In this document: positions 51,500 through 61,428 of the stretch, in pieces | How the letters are laid out: each line of letters starts with the position of its first letter | How positions within the stretch are numbered: position 1 is the stretch's first letter | Origin: Brenneria rubrifaciens | GTDB lineage: Bacteria > Pseudomonadota > Gammaproteobacteria > Enterobacterales > Enterobacteriaceae | Reading direction: 5' to 3' | Assembly (NCBI RefSeq): GCF_005484945.1 | Contig: NZ_CP034035.1 | Coordinates: forward strand, 930,001 to 994,000 | DNA: 64,000 nucleotides | Program-made: the position numbers and the translations under genes | Notes under the pieces: generated by a model | Told to the model about the DNA's origin: nothing | Databases searched by the model: none | The model's input: the letters and a program-made list of their open reading frames with translations, nothing else

Positions 51500-52408
51500 T
51501 TACCATCGATAAGGCGAATTGTCCCAGGCCTGCTGTGCCGCACGTTGTCGTGACACCGTTGCCTGCGCGATATCGTCCGTTGATCTGGCGTCGAGCATAT
51601 TGGTCGAATAGCGCGTACTGGGATCTTCAGCGACGATTTTCTCATCTAACAAATTGCTTTCATTTTTGCTTTCGGATAACCATTCTAGAAAATCATTGCC
51701 TATCGGGGGAAAGTCTATCTCAACCATATATTGCATGATTTCCGCGGTGGAAACATGGCTTATGCTATCCAACGCCTGAGCAGCGGGTAAAGGGGCGGCG
51801 TTGCATGCTCGCTGGTAGTCGGGCTGGGGGCGCGGATTGCGCCTGATTGCCTGAGCTAACGTGACTGCCGAGGGGTAACTGACCCAGGGATCCACGACGA
51901 CGGTATTTCTCTCTCCCCATGTTTGATCGCGCGGATCGCCAATCAGTACATATCTATGGTCCCAATCATTGTCCCTTACGAGCAACACTGGCGCATTGAT
52001 ACGTTGCTGTGCCAGCAACGTATAGCTTATATCGGAGGTTTCTCCACAGTTGCCTGCCTGATAACGGGCGACCTGTTGAGCGTTGGGAATGGGGGCCGGG
52101 TGTAAGGACCTATGTCTTTGCATGTGTAATCGCATGAAGCTTTCTCCACCGGTATAAAACATATCCACTTTTTGGTTGCCGGCGCCGTAAGGCATTAACA
52201 TTTTCGCTTTGCGCAAGGTTTCCTGCGCCAGATTCAGGTGCTCCATTGTCGATGAGTTTACGATGACGTGTTGGCCTTTAAACACACCGATCCCCAATTC
52301 TTGCGCGTCAACTGCATCATGTAATTTAACCACATGCTCCTGGCTAAAATTTTCCAGCGGATTTACCGTAGCGCCACCGGGGAAATACCTGTCGTGTATT
52401 GGGTTCAT
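51500..52408 (-). CDS. Candidate type III effector, papain-like Cys-His-Asp protein (paralogue 1)
   Basis: This 302-residue protein belongs to a family with four members here. The N-terminal about 90 residues (RYFPGG..VNPLENFSQEHVVKLHDA, MEHLNLAQETLRKAKMLMPYG) are shared by all and may carry the secretion signal and chaperone-binding site. The central part looks like a papain/transglutaminase-type core, with Cys121 in QAGNCGETSDISYTLLAQQ, His151 in WDHRYVLIGDPRD and Asp173 in TVVVDPWVSYP. The C-terminus ends with the family tail DIAQATVSRQRAAQQAW. This is the only copy with all three residues. I infer secretion from the upstream CesT-type chaperone and hrp box; the enzymatic activity and target are unknown. 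Confidence 0.65.
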   Translation of the reverse strand: MNPIHDRYFPGGATVNPLENFSQEHVVKLHDAVDAQELGIGVFKGQHVIVNSSTMEHLNLAQETLRKAKMLMPYGAGNQKVDMFYTGGESFMRLHMQRHRSLHPAPIPNAQQVARYQAGNCGETSDISYTLLAQQRINAPVLLVRDNDWDHRYVLIGDPRDQTWGERNTVVVDPWVSYPSAVTLAQAIRRNPRPQPDYQRACNAAPLPAAQALDSISHVSTAEIMQYMVEIDFPPIGNDFLEWLSESKNESNLLDEKIVAEDPSTRYSTNMLDARSTDDIAQATVSRQRAAQQAWDNSPYRW

Positions 52409-52487
52409 GATGGTTTTTTATCCTTCTATTCACTGTACCGTAGTGCTAAATAATTCAATTGCCTTGTTCTGGAGTAACCGAAAATAA

Positions 52488-53066
52488 CTACCGCATATTT
52501 AGAGGTGAATTATTGCAGGCCTGCTGCGCCGCATGTTGCCGCGACACTGTCGCCTGCGCGATATCGTCCACCAATTTTGCGTTGGAAGGGTTACTCGCAT
52601 AACGTGAGTTGGGGTCTTTGGCGAAGATTTTCTCATCTGGAAAGGTGTCGGTTGGATGACTTTGCTCCATAAATGAAAGGCAGTTTGGGCCGATAAGGGG
52701 GTAACCGTTGTCAGACAGAAAGCGGGCCGTTTCTTTCGTCTCGAAGAATGGTGCTAATGAGGGTGCCGTCACATTCCGCATTAATGATCGAGACAGAGGC
52801 TCTCCCTGGGTGTATATGACCTCTGCGGTTTGGTTACCTGCGCCGTAAGGCACAATCATTTTTATTCTGCGCAGGGTGTCCTGCGCTAATTTCAGATGCT
52901 CTATCGTCGATGAATCTTCGCCGACGCGTTTACCTTTATAAGAACCGATGACCAATTCCCGCGGGTTGACCGCATCATGTAATTTAACCACATGCTCCAG
53001 GCTGAAATTCTCCAGTAGGTTTACCGCGACGCCTCCGGGGAAATACCTGGCGTGTATGGGGTTCAT
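52488..53066 (-). CDS. Candidate effector paralogue 2, catalytic core deleted
   Basis: This 192-residue protein has the same N-terminal region as its neighbours (MNPIHARYFPGG, ENFSLEHVVKLHDA, IEHLKLAQDTLRR) and the same C-terminal region (SRYASNPSNAKLVDDIAQAT, VSRQHAAQQA). In between, about 110 residues containing the Cys, His and Asp are missing in frame: ARFLSDNG passes directly to YPLIGPNCLSF. The frame is clean, and ATG 53066 is in the same context as the others. It could be secreted without activity, or be drifting towards a pseudogene. Confidence 0.6.
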   Translation of the reverse strand: MNPIHARYFPGGVAVNLLENFSLEHVVKLHDAVNPRELVIGSYKGKRVGEDSSTIEHLKLAQDTLRRIKMIVPYGAGNQTAEVIYTQGEPLSRSLMRNVTAPSLAPFFETKETARFLSDNGYPLIGPNCLSFMEQSHPTDTFPDEKIFAKDPNSRYASNPSNAKLVDDIAQATVSRQHAAQQACNNSPLNMR

Positions 53067-53170
53067 GATGGCTTCTTGTCCTTTTGTTCAATGCGCTTAG
53101 TACTAAACGGCTCGATTACTGTGTTCTGTCGTAACCGTGAACAGCGGCTGTATCAGGTACTTTCCATGGC

Positions 53171-54115
53171 TTACTGTGCTGCGCGTTCACGTAACACAGG
53201 GGCTACATAAGGTGAACTTTCCATGGCTTGCTGTGCTGCACGTTGCCGTAACACCGTTGCCTGCGCGATTTTATCCATGGATTTTGCGTTGATAAAGTTA
53301 CTCGTATAGCGTGTGCTGGGGTCTTTGGCGACAGTTTTCTCATCAGGTATGCTCTCAAATTCATCATCAACCGCCAGTTCCCTGAGATACTCTGGGCCGA
53401 TAAGGGGTAAACTAGTGTCAAACGAAAAGTCATACAGTTCCTTTTTTGTAACATGCTTAATACTATTTAATCTGTGTGCGTCGGGCACAGGAGCGGCATT
53501 ACGCTCTCTTTGATGAATTGGTTGCGAATCGGGGTTGTGATTTTTAGCCTGTTTGAGCGTGACTGCGGAAGGATATCTGACCCAGGGATCAACGACGACA
53601 GTGTTTTTCTCGCCCCATGTTTGATCTCGCGGATCGCCAATCAGTACGTAATCATGATCCCTGTTGTTATCCCTTACCTCGAGCACCGGCGCATTAATGC
53701 GTTTTTGCGCCAGAAGCGTATACGCCACATCAGCATGTTCTCTACTGCCGCCTGCCTGAAAATGGGCAGCAACTTTCGCGTTGGCATAGGGTGATGGTGT
53801 TGGTGACGGAGGGACCAGCGTGTTTTTCATGATTCCGCGTGCCAGAGATGCTCCCTCTGTATGTACGATATCTGAGATTTGGTTGCTGGCGCCGTAGGGC
53901 AGAATCATCTTGGTTTTGCGTAGGGTTTCCTGCGCCAGTTTCAGATGCTCCATCGTCGATGTGTTTACTCTGACGAGTTTGCCTTTATAAGAACCGATGC
54001 CCAATTCCTGCGGGCTAGCCGCGTCATGTAATTTAACCACGTGTTCCTGGCTGAAGTTTTCCAGTGGGTTTACCATGGTGCCTCCATAGAAATACCGGTT
54101 TTGTAGGTTGTTCAT
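53171..54115 (-). CDS. Candidate effector paralogue 3, active-site Cys replaced by Ser
   Basis: This 314-residue full-length member of the family has the N-terminal ENFSQEHVVKLHDA and MEHLKLAQETLRKTKM segments. In the core, QAGGSREHADVAYTLLAQ has Ser124 where paralogue 1 has Cys121. His154 (RDHDYVLIGDPRD) and Asp176 (TVVVDPWVRYP) are kept. The Ser codon is AGT (53746-53744) against TGT in paralogue 1, a single-base difference. The C-terminal tail is lengthened (SSPYVAPVLRERAAQ). It may be catalytically dead, act by binding, or use Ser. Confidence 0.65.
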   Translation of the reverse strand: MNNLQNRYFYGGTMVNPLENFSQEHVVKLHDAASPQELGIGSYKGKLVRVNTSTMEHLKLAQETLRKTKMILPYGASNQISDIVHTEGASLARGIMKNTLVPPSPTPSPYANAKVAAHFQAGGSREHADVAYTLLAQKRINAPVLEVRDNNRDHDYVLIGDPRDQTWGEKNTVVVDPWVRYPSAVTLKQAKNHNPDSQPIHQRERNAAPVPDAHRLNSIKHVTKKELYDFSFDTSLPLIGPEYLRELAVDDEFESIPDEKTVAKDPSTRYTSNFINAKSMDKIAQATVLRQRAAQQAMESSPYVAPVLRERAAQ

Positions 54116-54177
54116 GATGAGTTCTATCCTCTTTTTTATTAAGATAACTTAGCGTGCTAAGTTAATGGGTTGGAGTG

Positions 54178-54365
54178 TTATGACAAAATTAAGATGACTC
54201 CGGCGGTTAATATAGGTGATTGATTCAGTGCCAACTGCGCGGCACGTTGGCGATTGACGGTGAACTGGGCAATACCGCCTCATGCAGTTTGACAACTGGC
54301 TCATGAGAAAAATTTGCTAGGGGATCGATCGTGGAGTTACCAGAGAAATATCTGTAATGTGTCAT
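54178..54365 (-). pseudogene. Effector paralogue 4, short remnant
   Basis: ATG 54365 opens MTHYRYFSGNSTIDPLANFS, HEPVVKLHEA, the family N-terminus. After about 30 residues the sequence jumps, in another frame, to the family C-terminal tail (IAQFTVNRQRAAQLALNQSP) and stops at 54178. Everything between is deleted and the two ends are out of frame. It is the copy nearest to the chaperone and therefore first in the presumed transcript. Confidence 0.65.
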
Positions 54366-54431
54366 GCAGTCAGTCCTTTGACGGCTATTCAGGTGGCGAG
54401 CGATAAGCCTGTTGTGCTTACATTAGGCTCT

Positions 54432-54875
54432 TTACTCCGGGTTCACTTTGCGTCCGGCCTCGATTTGTTTAAGAAGCCAGCTTTTAAGTTTGGCAGCGGT
54501 ATCAATAAATGTGCTCACCAACTGATAGGTTTCAGTTTCATCCAGTTCGGCAAGCGCTTGCCGGCATGAGAGCATAACCTGCATCTTTTCGGCATCAAGA
54601 CCGATGTTGAAAACCGGATGTTTAGTGTTCCACATGTTCATGGAGAGCAGTGACAACAGAACGTCGGGTCGCATGCTGACGTCTGGCGACAGTGGGGCGA
54701 CGGGACTCATAATGTTCAGGTAATCTTGCTGGTTACCCAGCAGCAAGATCTGCATTTCGTCTTCCAGTGTGATGATATACACGTCATGTCCGCTCTGCTC
54801 CGCTTTCTCCGCATCAACCTGATACTGCTTCATGAGCTTAGACATGACGATATGGAAACCTCGCGTACTGCTCAT
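54432..54875 (-). CDS. CesT-family type III secretion chaperone
   Basis: This 147-residue acidic protein has the size and pattern of class I type III chaperones. An N-terminal helix (FHIVMSKLMKQYQVD) is followed by strands (DVYIITLEDEMQILLLGNQQ), a central helix (DVLLSLLSMNMWNTKHPVFN), IGLDAEKMQVMLSCRQALAEL and a long C-terminal helix (YQLVSTFIDTAAKLKSWLLKQIEAG). It has a strong ribosome site (AAGGAG) before ATG 54875. A hrp box lies 26 bases upstream, and four effector-like paralogues follow downstream on the same strand. It probably serves these proteins. Confidence 0.78.
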   Translation of the reverse strand: MSSTRGFHIVMSKLMKQYQVDAEKAEQSGHDVYIITLEDEMQILLLGNQQDYLNIMSPVAPLSPDVSMRPDVLLSLLSMNMWNTKHPVFNIGLDAEKMQVMLSCRQALAELDETETYQLVSTFIDTAAKLKSWLLKQIEAGRKVNPE

Positions 54876-54900
54876 GCAGTTTCTCCTTAAAAATTTTCTT

Positions 54901-54928
54901 TGAGTGGCATGAGAGTGGCTTAGGTTCC
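54901..54928 (-). promoter_or_regulatory. HrpL-dependent promoter (hrp box)
   Basis: On the minus strand GGAACC (54928-54923), then exactly 15 bases, then CCACTCA (54907-54901). This fits the consensus GGAACC-N15/16-CCACNNA without mismatch. It is placed to start transcription about 20 bases before the chaperone ATG. It implies co-expression with a Hrp type III secretion system encoded elsewhere. Confidence 0.88.
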
Positions 54929-54996
54929 GTATTGGGTGAAAAAAAGAAGAGCGGAATAACGCCGGTTAAAGCGCTATTTCGTGTTGCAGGAAGTGG

Positions 54997-56862
54997 TCAG
55001 GACTGCCATGCCCTGATGCGGCGCGCAATGCCGGCGGCGTTCAGGCCGAGGTCGGCGCGGATTTCTTCCTGTGAGCCCGGAGGAACGAAGGCGTCCGGTA
55101 AGCCGATATTCAGTACCGGCAGCGCCACGCGTTTTGCCATCAGCAGTTCATTCACACCACTGCCCGCTCCGCCCATAACGGCATTTTCTTCCAGCGTCAC
55201 GAGTAGGGAATGCGTGTTGGCCACTTCCAGGATCAACCCTTCATCCAACGGTTTGACAAAACGCATATCGACCAGCGTGGCATTCAACTCGTCCGCCACT
55301 TTTTGCGCTTCTGGTAATAGTGTACCGAAATTCAGAATAGCGAGCTTTTCTCCCTGTCGGCGAATGACCCCTTTGCCAATCGGCAATTCAGCCAGCGGGG
55401 TCAGTTCCGCTCCCGAACCGTTACCGCGAGGGTAACGCACGGCCGTTGGGCCTTTCTGATAATGGTAGCCGGTATGAAGCATCTGGCGGCACTCGTTTTC
55501 GTCGCTGGGCGTCATGATGATCATGTTCGGGATACAACGTAAGAAAGAGAGATCAAAGGCCCCTTGGTGGGTTTGTCCATCCGCGCCGACAATACCGCCG
55601 CGATCGATGGCGAACATCACCGGTAAGTTCTGAATGGCGACGTCATGGATAACCTGATCGTAGGCGCGCTGCAAAAAGGTGGAATAAATGGCGACAACAG
55701 GGTGGTAGCCGCCCACCGCGAGACCGGCGGCGAAGGTGACGGCGTGCTGTTCGGCAATCGCCACATCGAAGTATTGCTGCGGATAGTCTTTCGAGAACTG
55801 TACCATGCCTGACCCTTCGCGCATGGCGGGCGTGATGGCCATTAATTTACTGTCTTTGGCTGCGGTTTCCTGTAGCCATTGACCGAAAATTTTGGAATAG
55901 GTGGGCAGGGCGCCGTCTTTACTTTTTGGCAGTGTGCCGCTGGCAGGATCGAATTTCGGCACCGCATGCCAGCTAATCGGATCTTGCTCGGCTGGTGCGT
56001 AGCCTTTGCCTTTTTTGGTCATAATATGCAGCAATTGCGGGCCTTTCAGGTCACGCATGTTTTTCAGCGTATGGGCCAGCGTCTGCACATCGTGACCGTC
56101 CACCGGGCCGATATAATTAAAACCAAGTTCTTCAAATAGCGTCCCCGGCACGACCATGCCTTTGAGATGCTCTTCCGTCCGCCTTACCAGCTCTTTTATC
56201 GGCGGCAGGCCGGATAACACTTTCTTACCACCTTCGCGTAGGCTGGCGTAAAGTTTGCCTGACAGCAATTGCGCCAGATGGTTGTTCAGCGCCCCGACGT
56301 TTTCTGAAATCGACATTTCATTGTCGTTCAGTATCACCAGCAGATCGGAACGGATATCGCCTGCGTGGTTCATGGCTTCAAAGGCCATGCCTGCTGTAAT
56401 GGCGCCGTCGCCAATTACACACACGGTGCGACGGCCTTTTCCTTCCCGTTCTGCGGCAACCGCCATACCTAATCCGGCGCTAATGGAGGTCGATGAGTGA
56501 CCGACGCTCAATACGTCGTATTCGCTTTCATCCCGCCACGGAAACGGGTGTAAGCCGCCTTTCTGACGGATAGTGGAAATACGATCCCGGCGACCGGTCA
56601 GGATCTTGTGCGGATAAGCCTGATGGCCCACATCCCACACCAGGTGATCGAAAGGGGTGTTGTAGACATAATGCAGGGCGACGGTGAGTTCAACCGTACC
56701 TAATCCTGAGGCAAAATGACCGCTTGAACGGCTGACGCTGTCCAGCAGATATCGACGAAGTTCATCACACAGCTTCGGCAGACTCTCTTTCGGCAGCAGG
56801 CGAAGCTCATCGGGTGTATCCACTATCGCCAGTGTAGGGTATTTCGCTGTATCAAAACTCAT
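54997..56862 (-). CDS. dxs: 1-deoxy-D-xylulose-5-phosphate synthase
   Basis: This thiamine-diphosphate enzyme condenses pyruvate and glyceraldehyde 3-phosphate in the first step of the MEP isoprenoid pathway. It has [15 protein letters not shown], the ThDP motif [18 protein letters not shown] ending in [23 protein letters not shown] and [20 protein letters not shown]. It has 621 aa (E. coli 620). It is third in the xseB-ispA-dxs operon, 20 bases after ispA. Confidence 0.97.
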   Translation of the reverse strand: MSFDTAKYPTLAIVDTPDELRLLPKESLPKLCDELRRYLLDSVSRSSGHFASGLGTVELTVALHYVYNTPFDHLVWDVGHQAYPHKILTGRRDRISTIRQKGGLHPFPWRDESEYDVLSVGHSSTSISAGLGMAVAAEREGKGRRTVCVIGDGAITAGMAFEAMNHAGDIRSDLLVILNDNEMSISENVGALNNHLAQLLSGKLYASLREGGKKVLSGLPPIKELVRRTEEHLKGMVVPGTLFEELGFNYIGPVDGHDVQTLAHTLKNMRDLKGPQLLHIMTKKGKGYAPAEQDPISWHAVPKFDPASGTLPKSKDGALPTYSKIFGQWLQETAAKDSKLMAITPAMREGSGMVQFSKDYPQQYFDVAIAEQHAVTFAAGLAVGGYHPVVAIYSTFLQRAYDQVIHDVAIQNLPVMFAIDRGGIVGADGQTHQGAFDLSFLRCIPNMIIMTPSDENECRQMLHTGYHYQKGPTAVRYPRGNGSGAELTPLAELPIGKGVIRRQGEKLAILNFGTLLPEAQKVADELNATLVDMRFVKPLDEGLILEVANTHSLLVTLEENAVMGGAGSGVNELLMAKRVALPVLNIGLPDAFVPPGSQEEIRADLGLNAAGIARRIRAWQS

Positions 56863-56882
56863 TAGAGACTCATTTAGAGATT

Positions 56883-57794
56883 TTATTTGTTGCGCTCAAC
56901 GATGAAATTCGCCAGCGCCTGTAATGGCGCAATATTCAGTGGTATCGGACTCGATGCTGCTAAATCATCCAAAGAGGCCAGTGATTCCTGATAGAGAGCC
57001 CGTGCTTTTTCTCGCGCGTTCTCCAGCCCCAGCAAACCGGGGTAGGTGCTTTTGCCCAACTGCTGATCGGCCCCCTGATGTTTGCCGAGCGTGGCGGTAT
57101 CGCCCACTACATCCAAAATATCGTCTTGCACCTGAAAGGCCAGTCCAATCGCGTTGGCATAACGATCGAGAAACGGCAACGCGGCGCGGCCGGCGTCGCC
57201 TGCCGTCAGCGCGCCCAGTCTGACCGCCGCTCTGATCAACGCCCCGGTCTTGTGACGGTGGATTTGCTCCAGTGCGGCAAGATCCACCTGACGGCCTTCC
57301 GCTTCCAGATCCAGCGCCTGACCGCCGCACATGCCAGAAACCCCGCTGGCCTGCGCCAGCTCAGATAGCATCGCCAATCGATCACGATCGGATACCAGGG
57401 GCATTGGCGCGTCGGCCAGAATAGAGAATGCCAGCGTTTGCAACGCGTCACCGGCCAGAATTGCGCTGGCTTCGCCAAATTTAATGTGGCAGGTCGGTTG
57501 ACCGCGGCGCAAATCGTCATCGTCCATAGCCGGCAGGTCATCATGAATTAACGAATAGGCGTGAATGCATTCTACCGCCGCGGCTGGCGCATCCAGACTT
57601 TCCAAAGGCGCGCCAAACAGTTCTCCCGTGATGTAGACCAGAAACGGGCGCAGCCGCTTACCTCCTAACAGTGCACCATAACCCATAGCATTAACCAGTG
57701 GACTACTCTGAAAGGGAAGGGTGGCGAGATAGTGGCTTAATGTACGGTTTGTACGCTGATAATGAGCATTCAACTGCTCGGTGAAATCCGCCAT
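56883..57794 (-). CDS. ispA: Farnesyl diphosphate synthase
   Basis: This prenyltransferase makes geranyl and farnesyl diphosphate. The first Asp-rich motif is [20 protein letters not shown] and the second [13 protein letters not shown]. Also seen are [17 protein letters not shown] and [17 protein letters not shown]. It has 303 aa (E. coli 299). It begins 5 bases after the xseB stop. Confidence 0.96.
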   Translation of the reverse strand: MADFTEQLNAHYQRTNRTLSHYLATLPFQSSPLVNAMGYGALLGGKRLRPFLVYITGELFGAPLESLDAPAAAVECIHAYSLIHDDLPAMDDDDLRRGQPTCHIKFGEASAILAGDALQTLAFSILADAPMPLVSDRDRLAMLSELAQASGVSGMCGGQALDLEAEGRQVDLAALEQIHRHKTGALIRAAVRLGALTAGDAGRAALPFLDRYANAIGLAFQVQDDILDVVGDTATLGKHQGADQQLGKSTYPGLLGLENAREKARALYQESLASLDDLAASSPIPLNIAPLQALANFIVERNK

Positions 57795-57799
57795 AGCTA

Positions 57800-58042
57800 T
57801 TATTCACTGTCCGGGGTAAACGGCGACAGGGCCGCATCAGTTTCGTCGCTCAGCAGAATTTGCACTCGTTGCTCTGCCTGTTGCAATTTTTGCTGTCCCT
57901 GACGCGCCAACTGTATTCCGTGCTCAAACTCATTCAGCGCCTCTTCCAATGGCAACTCGCCCGACTCCAGCCGGGTAACGATTTTTTCCAGTTCGTTTAG
58001 TGAGTTTTCAAAGCTGACCGGCAGCGCTGTTTTTTTGGGCAT
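57800..58042 (-). CDS. xseB: Exodeoxyribonuclease VII small subunit
   Basis: This 80-residue helical protein of the XseB family forms exonuclease VII with XseA. It has [40 protein letters not shown] and [15 protein letters not shown]. It is first in the operon with ispA and dxs, and divergent from thiI with 249 bases between. Confidence 0.96.
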   Translation of the reverse strand: MPKKTALPVSFENSLNELEKIVTRLESGELPLEEALNEFEHGIQLARQGQQKLQQAEQRVQILLSDETDAALSPFTPDSE

Positions 58043-58291
58043 AGGTTTTGAGTCCTGGGTTATACGTAGTTGCCTGGTCGAGGCATCACGTTATTTCGTG
58101 TTCAGTCACCCACGGATGACCACGCAATTATACGGTTAAAACGCACAGCATACCTTTATATAATGATATACTCCGCGCCCTGGATGCTATCGGTAAAACC
58201 GTCCTTGTAATGTTGATTTTACCGATAACGTGATTTTAGTGCACAGGGGTAAATTTATTTACGCCTTTCTGACCAAGTAACGATAGCCACC

Positions 58292-59740
58292 ATGAAGTTT
58301 ATCATTAAACTGTTCCCGGAAATCACCATCAAGAGCCAATCTGTGCGGTTGCGCTTTATCAAAATTCTAACCGGTAACATTCGCAACGTCGTAAAAAACT
58401 ATGATGAAACGCTGGCGGTTGTCCGTCACTGGGATCATATCGAAGTTCGGGCAAAAGACGAACGTCAGCGCGAAGCTATTCGTGATGCCCTGACGCGTAT
58501 CCCCGGTATCCATCACATTCTGGATGTTGAAGAGCGCGTCTATACCGATGTTCACGACATTTTTGAGCAGACGCTGGCGCTATATCGCGAGCAACTGATC
58601 GGAAAAACGTTTTGCGTTCGCGTAAAACGCCGAGGAAAGCATGAGTTTAGCTCTCAGGATGTTGAACGCTATGTCGGCGGCGGTCTTAATCAACATATCG
58701 AAACGGCGCGGGTCAACCTCTCCTCGCCGCAGGTCACGGTTCATCTGGAAATCGATCAGGATCGTTTACTGCTGGTTAATGCCCGCAATGAGGGGATCGG
58801 CGGTTTCCCTATTGGGACGCAGGAAGATGTGCTGTCGCTGATTTCCGGCGGTTTTGATTCGGGTGTATCCAGTTATATGCTGATGCGCCGCGGCTGCCGC
58901 GTGCACTACTGTTTCTTTAATCTAGGCGGCGCCGCTCATGAGATTGGCGTTAAGCAGGTGGCGCATTATTTGTGGAATCGCTATGGCAGCTCGCACCGGG
59001 TACGTTTTATCTCCATTGATTTTGAGCCAGTGGTCAGCGAGATTCTGGCAAAAATCGACGATGGTCAGATGGGTGTGGTTCTTAAACGCATGATGGTTCG
59101 CGCAGCGTCACAGATGGCGGAACGCTATGGGGTACAGGCGCTGGTCACGGGAGAGGCGCTCGGCCAGGTTTCCAGCCAGACGCTCACTAATCTGCGGTTA
59201 ATTGATAATGCGTCAGATACGCTCATTTTGCGGCCGCTGATTTCTCATGATAAAGAGCACATTATTAAGCTGGCCCGTGAACTGGGTACGGAGGATTTCG
59301 CCAAAACGATGCCGGAATACTGTGGTGTTATCTCCAGAAGCCCAACGGTAAAAGCGGTGAAGTCGAAAATTGAAGAACAGGAAAGTCACTTTGATTTCGC
59401 TATTCTGGAGCGTGTCGTCAGCGAAGCCCGCAATATCGATATTCGTGAAATTGCCGAGCAGACCCGGCAGGATGTGATTGAAGTGGAAACCGTGGTGGCG
59501 TTTGCGCCAACGGACGTGCTACTTGATATCCGTGCGCCGGATGAACAGGAAGAGAACCCGTTAGCGCTGGAGCAGGTTGAGATCAAGCCGTTGCCGTTCT
59601 ATAAATTGGGCACGCAGTTTGGCGATCTTGATCAGAGTAAAACCTATCTGCTTTATTGTGAACGCGGCGTGATGAGCCGCCTACAGGCGCTTTATCTGCA
59701 TGAGCAAGGGTTTACTAATGTAAAAGTTTATCGCCCTTAG
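58292..59740 (+). CDS. thiI: tRNA 4-thiouridine synthase / thiazole sulfurtransferase ThiI
   Basis: This enzyme transfers sulfur for s4U in tRNA and for the thiamine thiazole. It has an N-terminal THUMP region ([20 protein letters not shown]), an ATP pyrophosphatase P-loop ([20 protein letters not shown]) and a C-terminal rhodanese domain with the catalytic Cys in [16 protein letters not shown]. It has 482 aa, as in E. coli. It is monocistronic and divergent from xseB. Confidence 0.96.
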   Translation: MKFIIKLFPEITIKSQSVRLRFIKILTGNIRNVVKNYDETLAVVRHWDHIEVRAKDERQREAIRDALTRIPGIHHILDVEERVYTDVHDIFEQTLALYREQLIGKTFCVRVKRRGKHEFSSQDVERYVGGGLNQHIETARVNLSSPQVTVHLEIDQDRLLLVNARNEGIGGFPIGTQEDVLSLISGGFDSGVSSYMLMRRGCRVHYCFFNLGGAAHEIGVKQVAHYLWNRYGSSHRVRFISIDFEPVVSEILAKIDDGQMGVVLKRMMVRAASQMAERYGVQALVTGEALGQVSSQTLTNLRLIDNASDTLILRPLISHDKEHIIKLARELGTEDFAKTMPEYCGVISRSPTVKAVKSKIEEQESHFDFAILERVVSEARNIDIREIAEQTRQDVIEVETVVAFAPTDVLLDIRAPDEQEENPLALEQVEIKPLPFYKLGTQFGDLDQSKTYLLYCERGVMSRLQALYLHEQGFTNVKVYRP

Positions 59741-59773
59741 TGACCGAATGCGCTTTTTTTACAGGTTTAGATT

Positions 59774-60364
59774 CTAATCCTGATAATTGTAAATGCCTGG
59801 CGGGAGTACCAACTGTGCGGCGACCTCCGCCGCTTTTTCTTTGCCCAATAACAAATCGATCAGTTTCAGGGCGAAATCCATGCTGGTTCCCGGCCCTTGG
59901 GTGGTCAATAGATTGACGCGCGGGTCGTAAACGACTCGCTTTTCCATCCATTTTTCTGGTGCAATCTTATCTTTTAATACCGGGTGACCGGTCATGTTAC
60001 CGACGGGGAAAAGCTGGCGGTGTTCAAGCACGAGCGCGGGCGTCGCGCACATCGCGGCTACAATTCTTCCATCCTGATTGGTCTGACGAATACATTCCAC
60101 CAGTAAGGGGCTATCCCGGAAACATTCGGCGCCTTGCTGCCCGCCGGGTAACACCAGTGCGTCAAAATGACGATCCGCGACCTCAACCAAAGGCACGTCG
60201 GCCAGAAGCCGGACACCCCGGGAGCAGGTGATTTCCAGGTTACCGTCACTGGCGACGCTGGCAAGCGTTACCCGAATGCCTGCTCTGACCAGCAAGTCGA
60301 TAGTTGTGACCGCTTCCGTTTCTTCACTACCAGGAGCCAGACACACCAGTACTGAGGCGCTCAT
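59774..60364 (-). CDS. yajL: DJ-1/PfpI-family protein YajL
   Basis: This protein is an oxidative-stress-related chaperone/deglycase-type member of the DJ-1 superfamily. It begins [20 protein letters not shown] and has [15 protein letters not shown], the nucleophile-elbow Cys in [13 protein letters not shown] and [19 protein letters not shown] 60364 is chosen because AAGGAG lies eight bases before it; ATG 60370 is too close to that site. It has 196 aa. It overlaps the 3' end of panE by 38 bases, indicating one transcript. Confidence 0.93.
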   Translation of the reverse strand: MSASVLVCLAPGSEETEAVTTIDLLVRAGIRVTLASVASDGNLEITCSRGVRLLADVPLVEVADRHFDALVLPGGQQGAECFRDSPLLVECIRQTNQDGRIVAAMCATPALVLEHRQLFPVGNMTGHPVLKDKIAPEKWMEKRVVYDPRVNLLTTQGPGTSMDFALKLIDLLLGKEKAAEVAAQLVLPPGIYNYQD

Positions 60365-61238
60365 ATTCATTCTCCTTTCGTTTGATTTGTTTAAAAAGAC
60401 GGCTATTTTCAGGCAACGTCAGACCATGATTACGCGCCCGGCGCAGCAGATAACCGGTAATGTAGTCAATCTCGGTATGACGCTGCGCCATGATGTCTTG
60501 CAACATCGATGAGGTATTGGCGGCGGTATTCTGAATAATTTGGTTAACATAGAGTAGCAGGCTGTCGGCAGATGTGCGGAATCCTTCGCGATCCATCACG
60601 TCGGCCACTTCCTGACAAAGCGATTTAATCTGTTCTGGATAAGCCCGCAACTCGCCATTCGTACACTGATAGATCGTGGTCAACGGATTAATGACGCAGT
60701 TTGCGGCCAGTTTAAGCCAGCAGGTCGCGGCAATGTTATTGTGCCAGGCGACGTCGGGTAATGCCTGATGCAGAATTTCGGCAAAATGGCTTTGCTGAGG
60801 ATCCGCATCATCAATCGATCCGATATGTGTAGTCCCTGAGGCTACATGAACCACCGTGGTGGCATCGCGGCGTGCGGCGTGGGTGGTGATGCCGATAATC
60901 AATGGCTGTTTGTGCGCAGGCAGCTCTTCGCGAACACCCATCCCATTATGCAAAAGCAAAATGGTGCAACGAGGGTTGAGCTGTGGCAGTAGTGCGGCGA
61001 CGGCACCGGAAACTTGCCAGGCTTTTAACGTCACGAGCAACAGATCGCTTTGCCTCAGGTGATCGGGATCGTTCGCGGTAAGGTTAAGATTACAATGTTG
61101 CCCATCCAGCATAGTCACATTGACGGGGCAAAACGGTTGTGGGATTCGCAGCCACCCCTGAACGTCATGTCCCTGTTGATGCAAGGTCGCAAGCCACAAT
61201 TGGCCGAGAGCGCCGCAACCAAGAACGGTGATTTTCAT
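60327..61238 (-). CDS. panE: 2-dehydropantoate 2-reductase
   Basis: This NADPH-dependent ketopantoate reductase acts in pantothenate synthesis. The Rossmann motif is [19 protein letters not shown]. Other conserved parts are [51 protein letters not shown], the catalytic Lys in [18 protein letters not shown] and [22 protein letters not shown]. It has 303 aa, as in E. coli. It forms an operon with yajL and is divergent from yajQ. Confidence 0.95.
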   Translation of the reverse strand: MKITVLGCGALGQLWLATLHQQGHDVQGWLRIPQPFCPVNVTMLDGQHCNLNLTANDPDHLRQSDLLLVTLKAWQVSGAVAALLPQLNPRCTILLLHNGMGVREELPAHKQPLIIGITTHAARRDATTVVHVASGTTHIGSIDDADPQQSHFAEILHQALPDVAWHNNIAATCWLKLAANCVINPLTTIYQCTNGELRAYPEQIKSLCQEVADVMDREGFRTSADSLLLYVNQIIQNTAANTSSMLQDIMAQRHTEIDYITGYLLRRARNHGLTLPENSRLFKQIKRKENEYERLSTGVSGSW

Positions 61239-61428
61239 TTGACTCTCCCTTTGAACTGGCGTTCTTGTTTAGGCCGACCCCTAGGTCATAATTTGCATGA
61301 TATTTGTTTATCAGGCTAATGAATCTGCGTGACGGAGTAAAGTCTGACCGTACCTGTTGACGCGCATTTTGTTTATGACAAAGGAGCGGTTATTATGCTC
61401 GCCAGCTAACCTTGCAGGAGAACAAATT

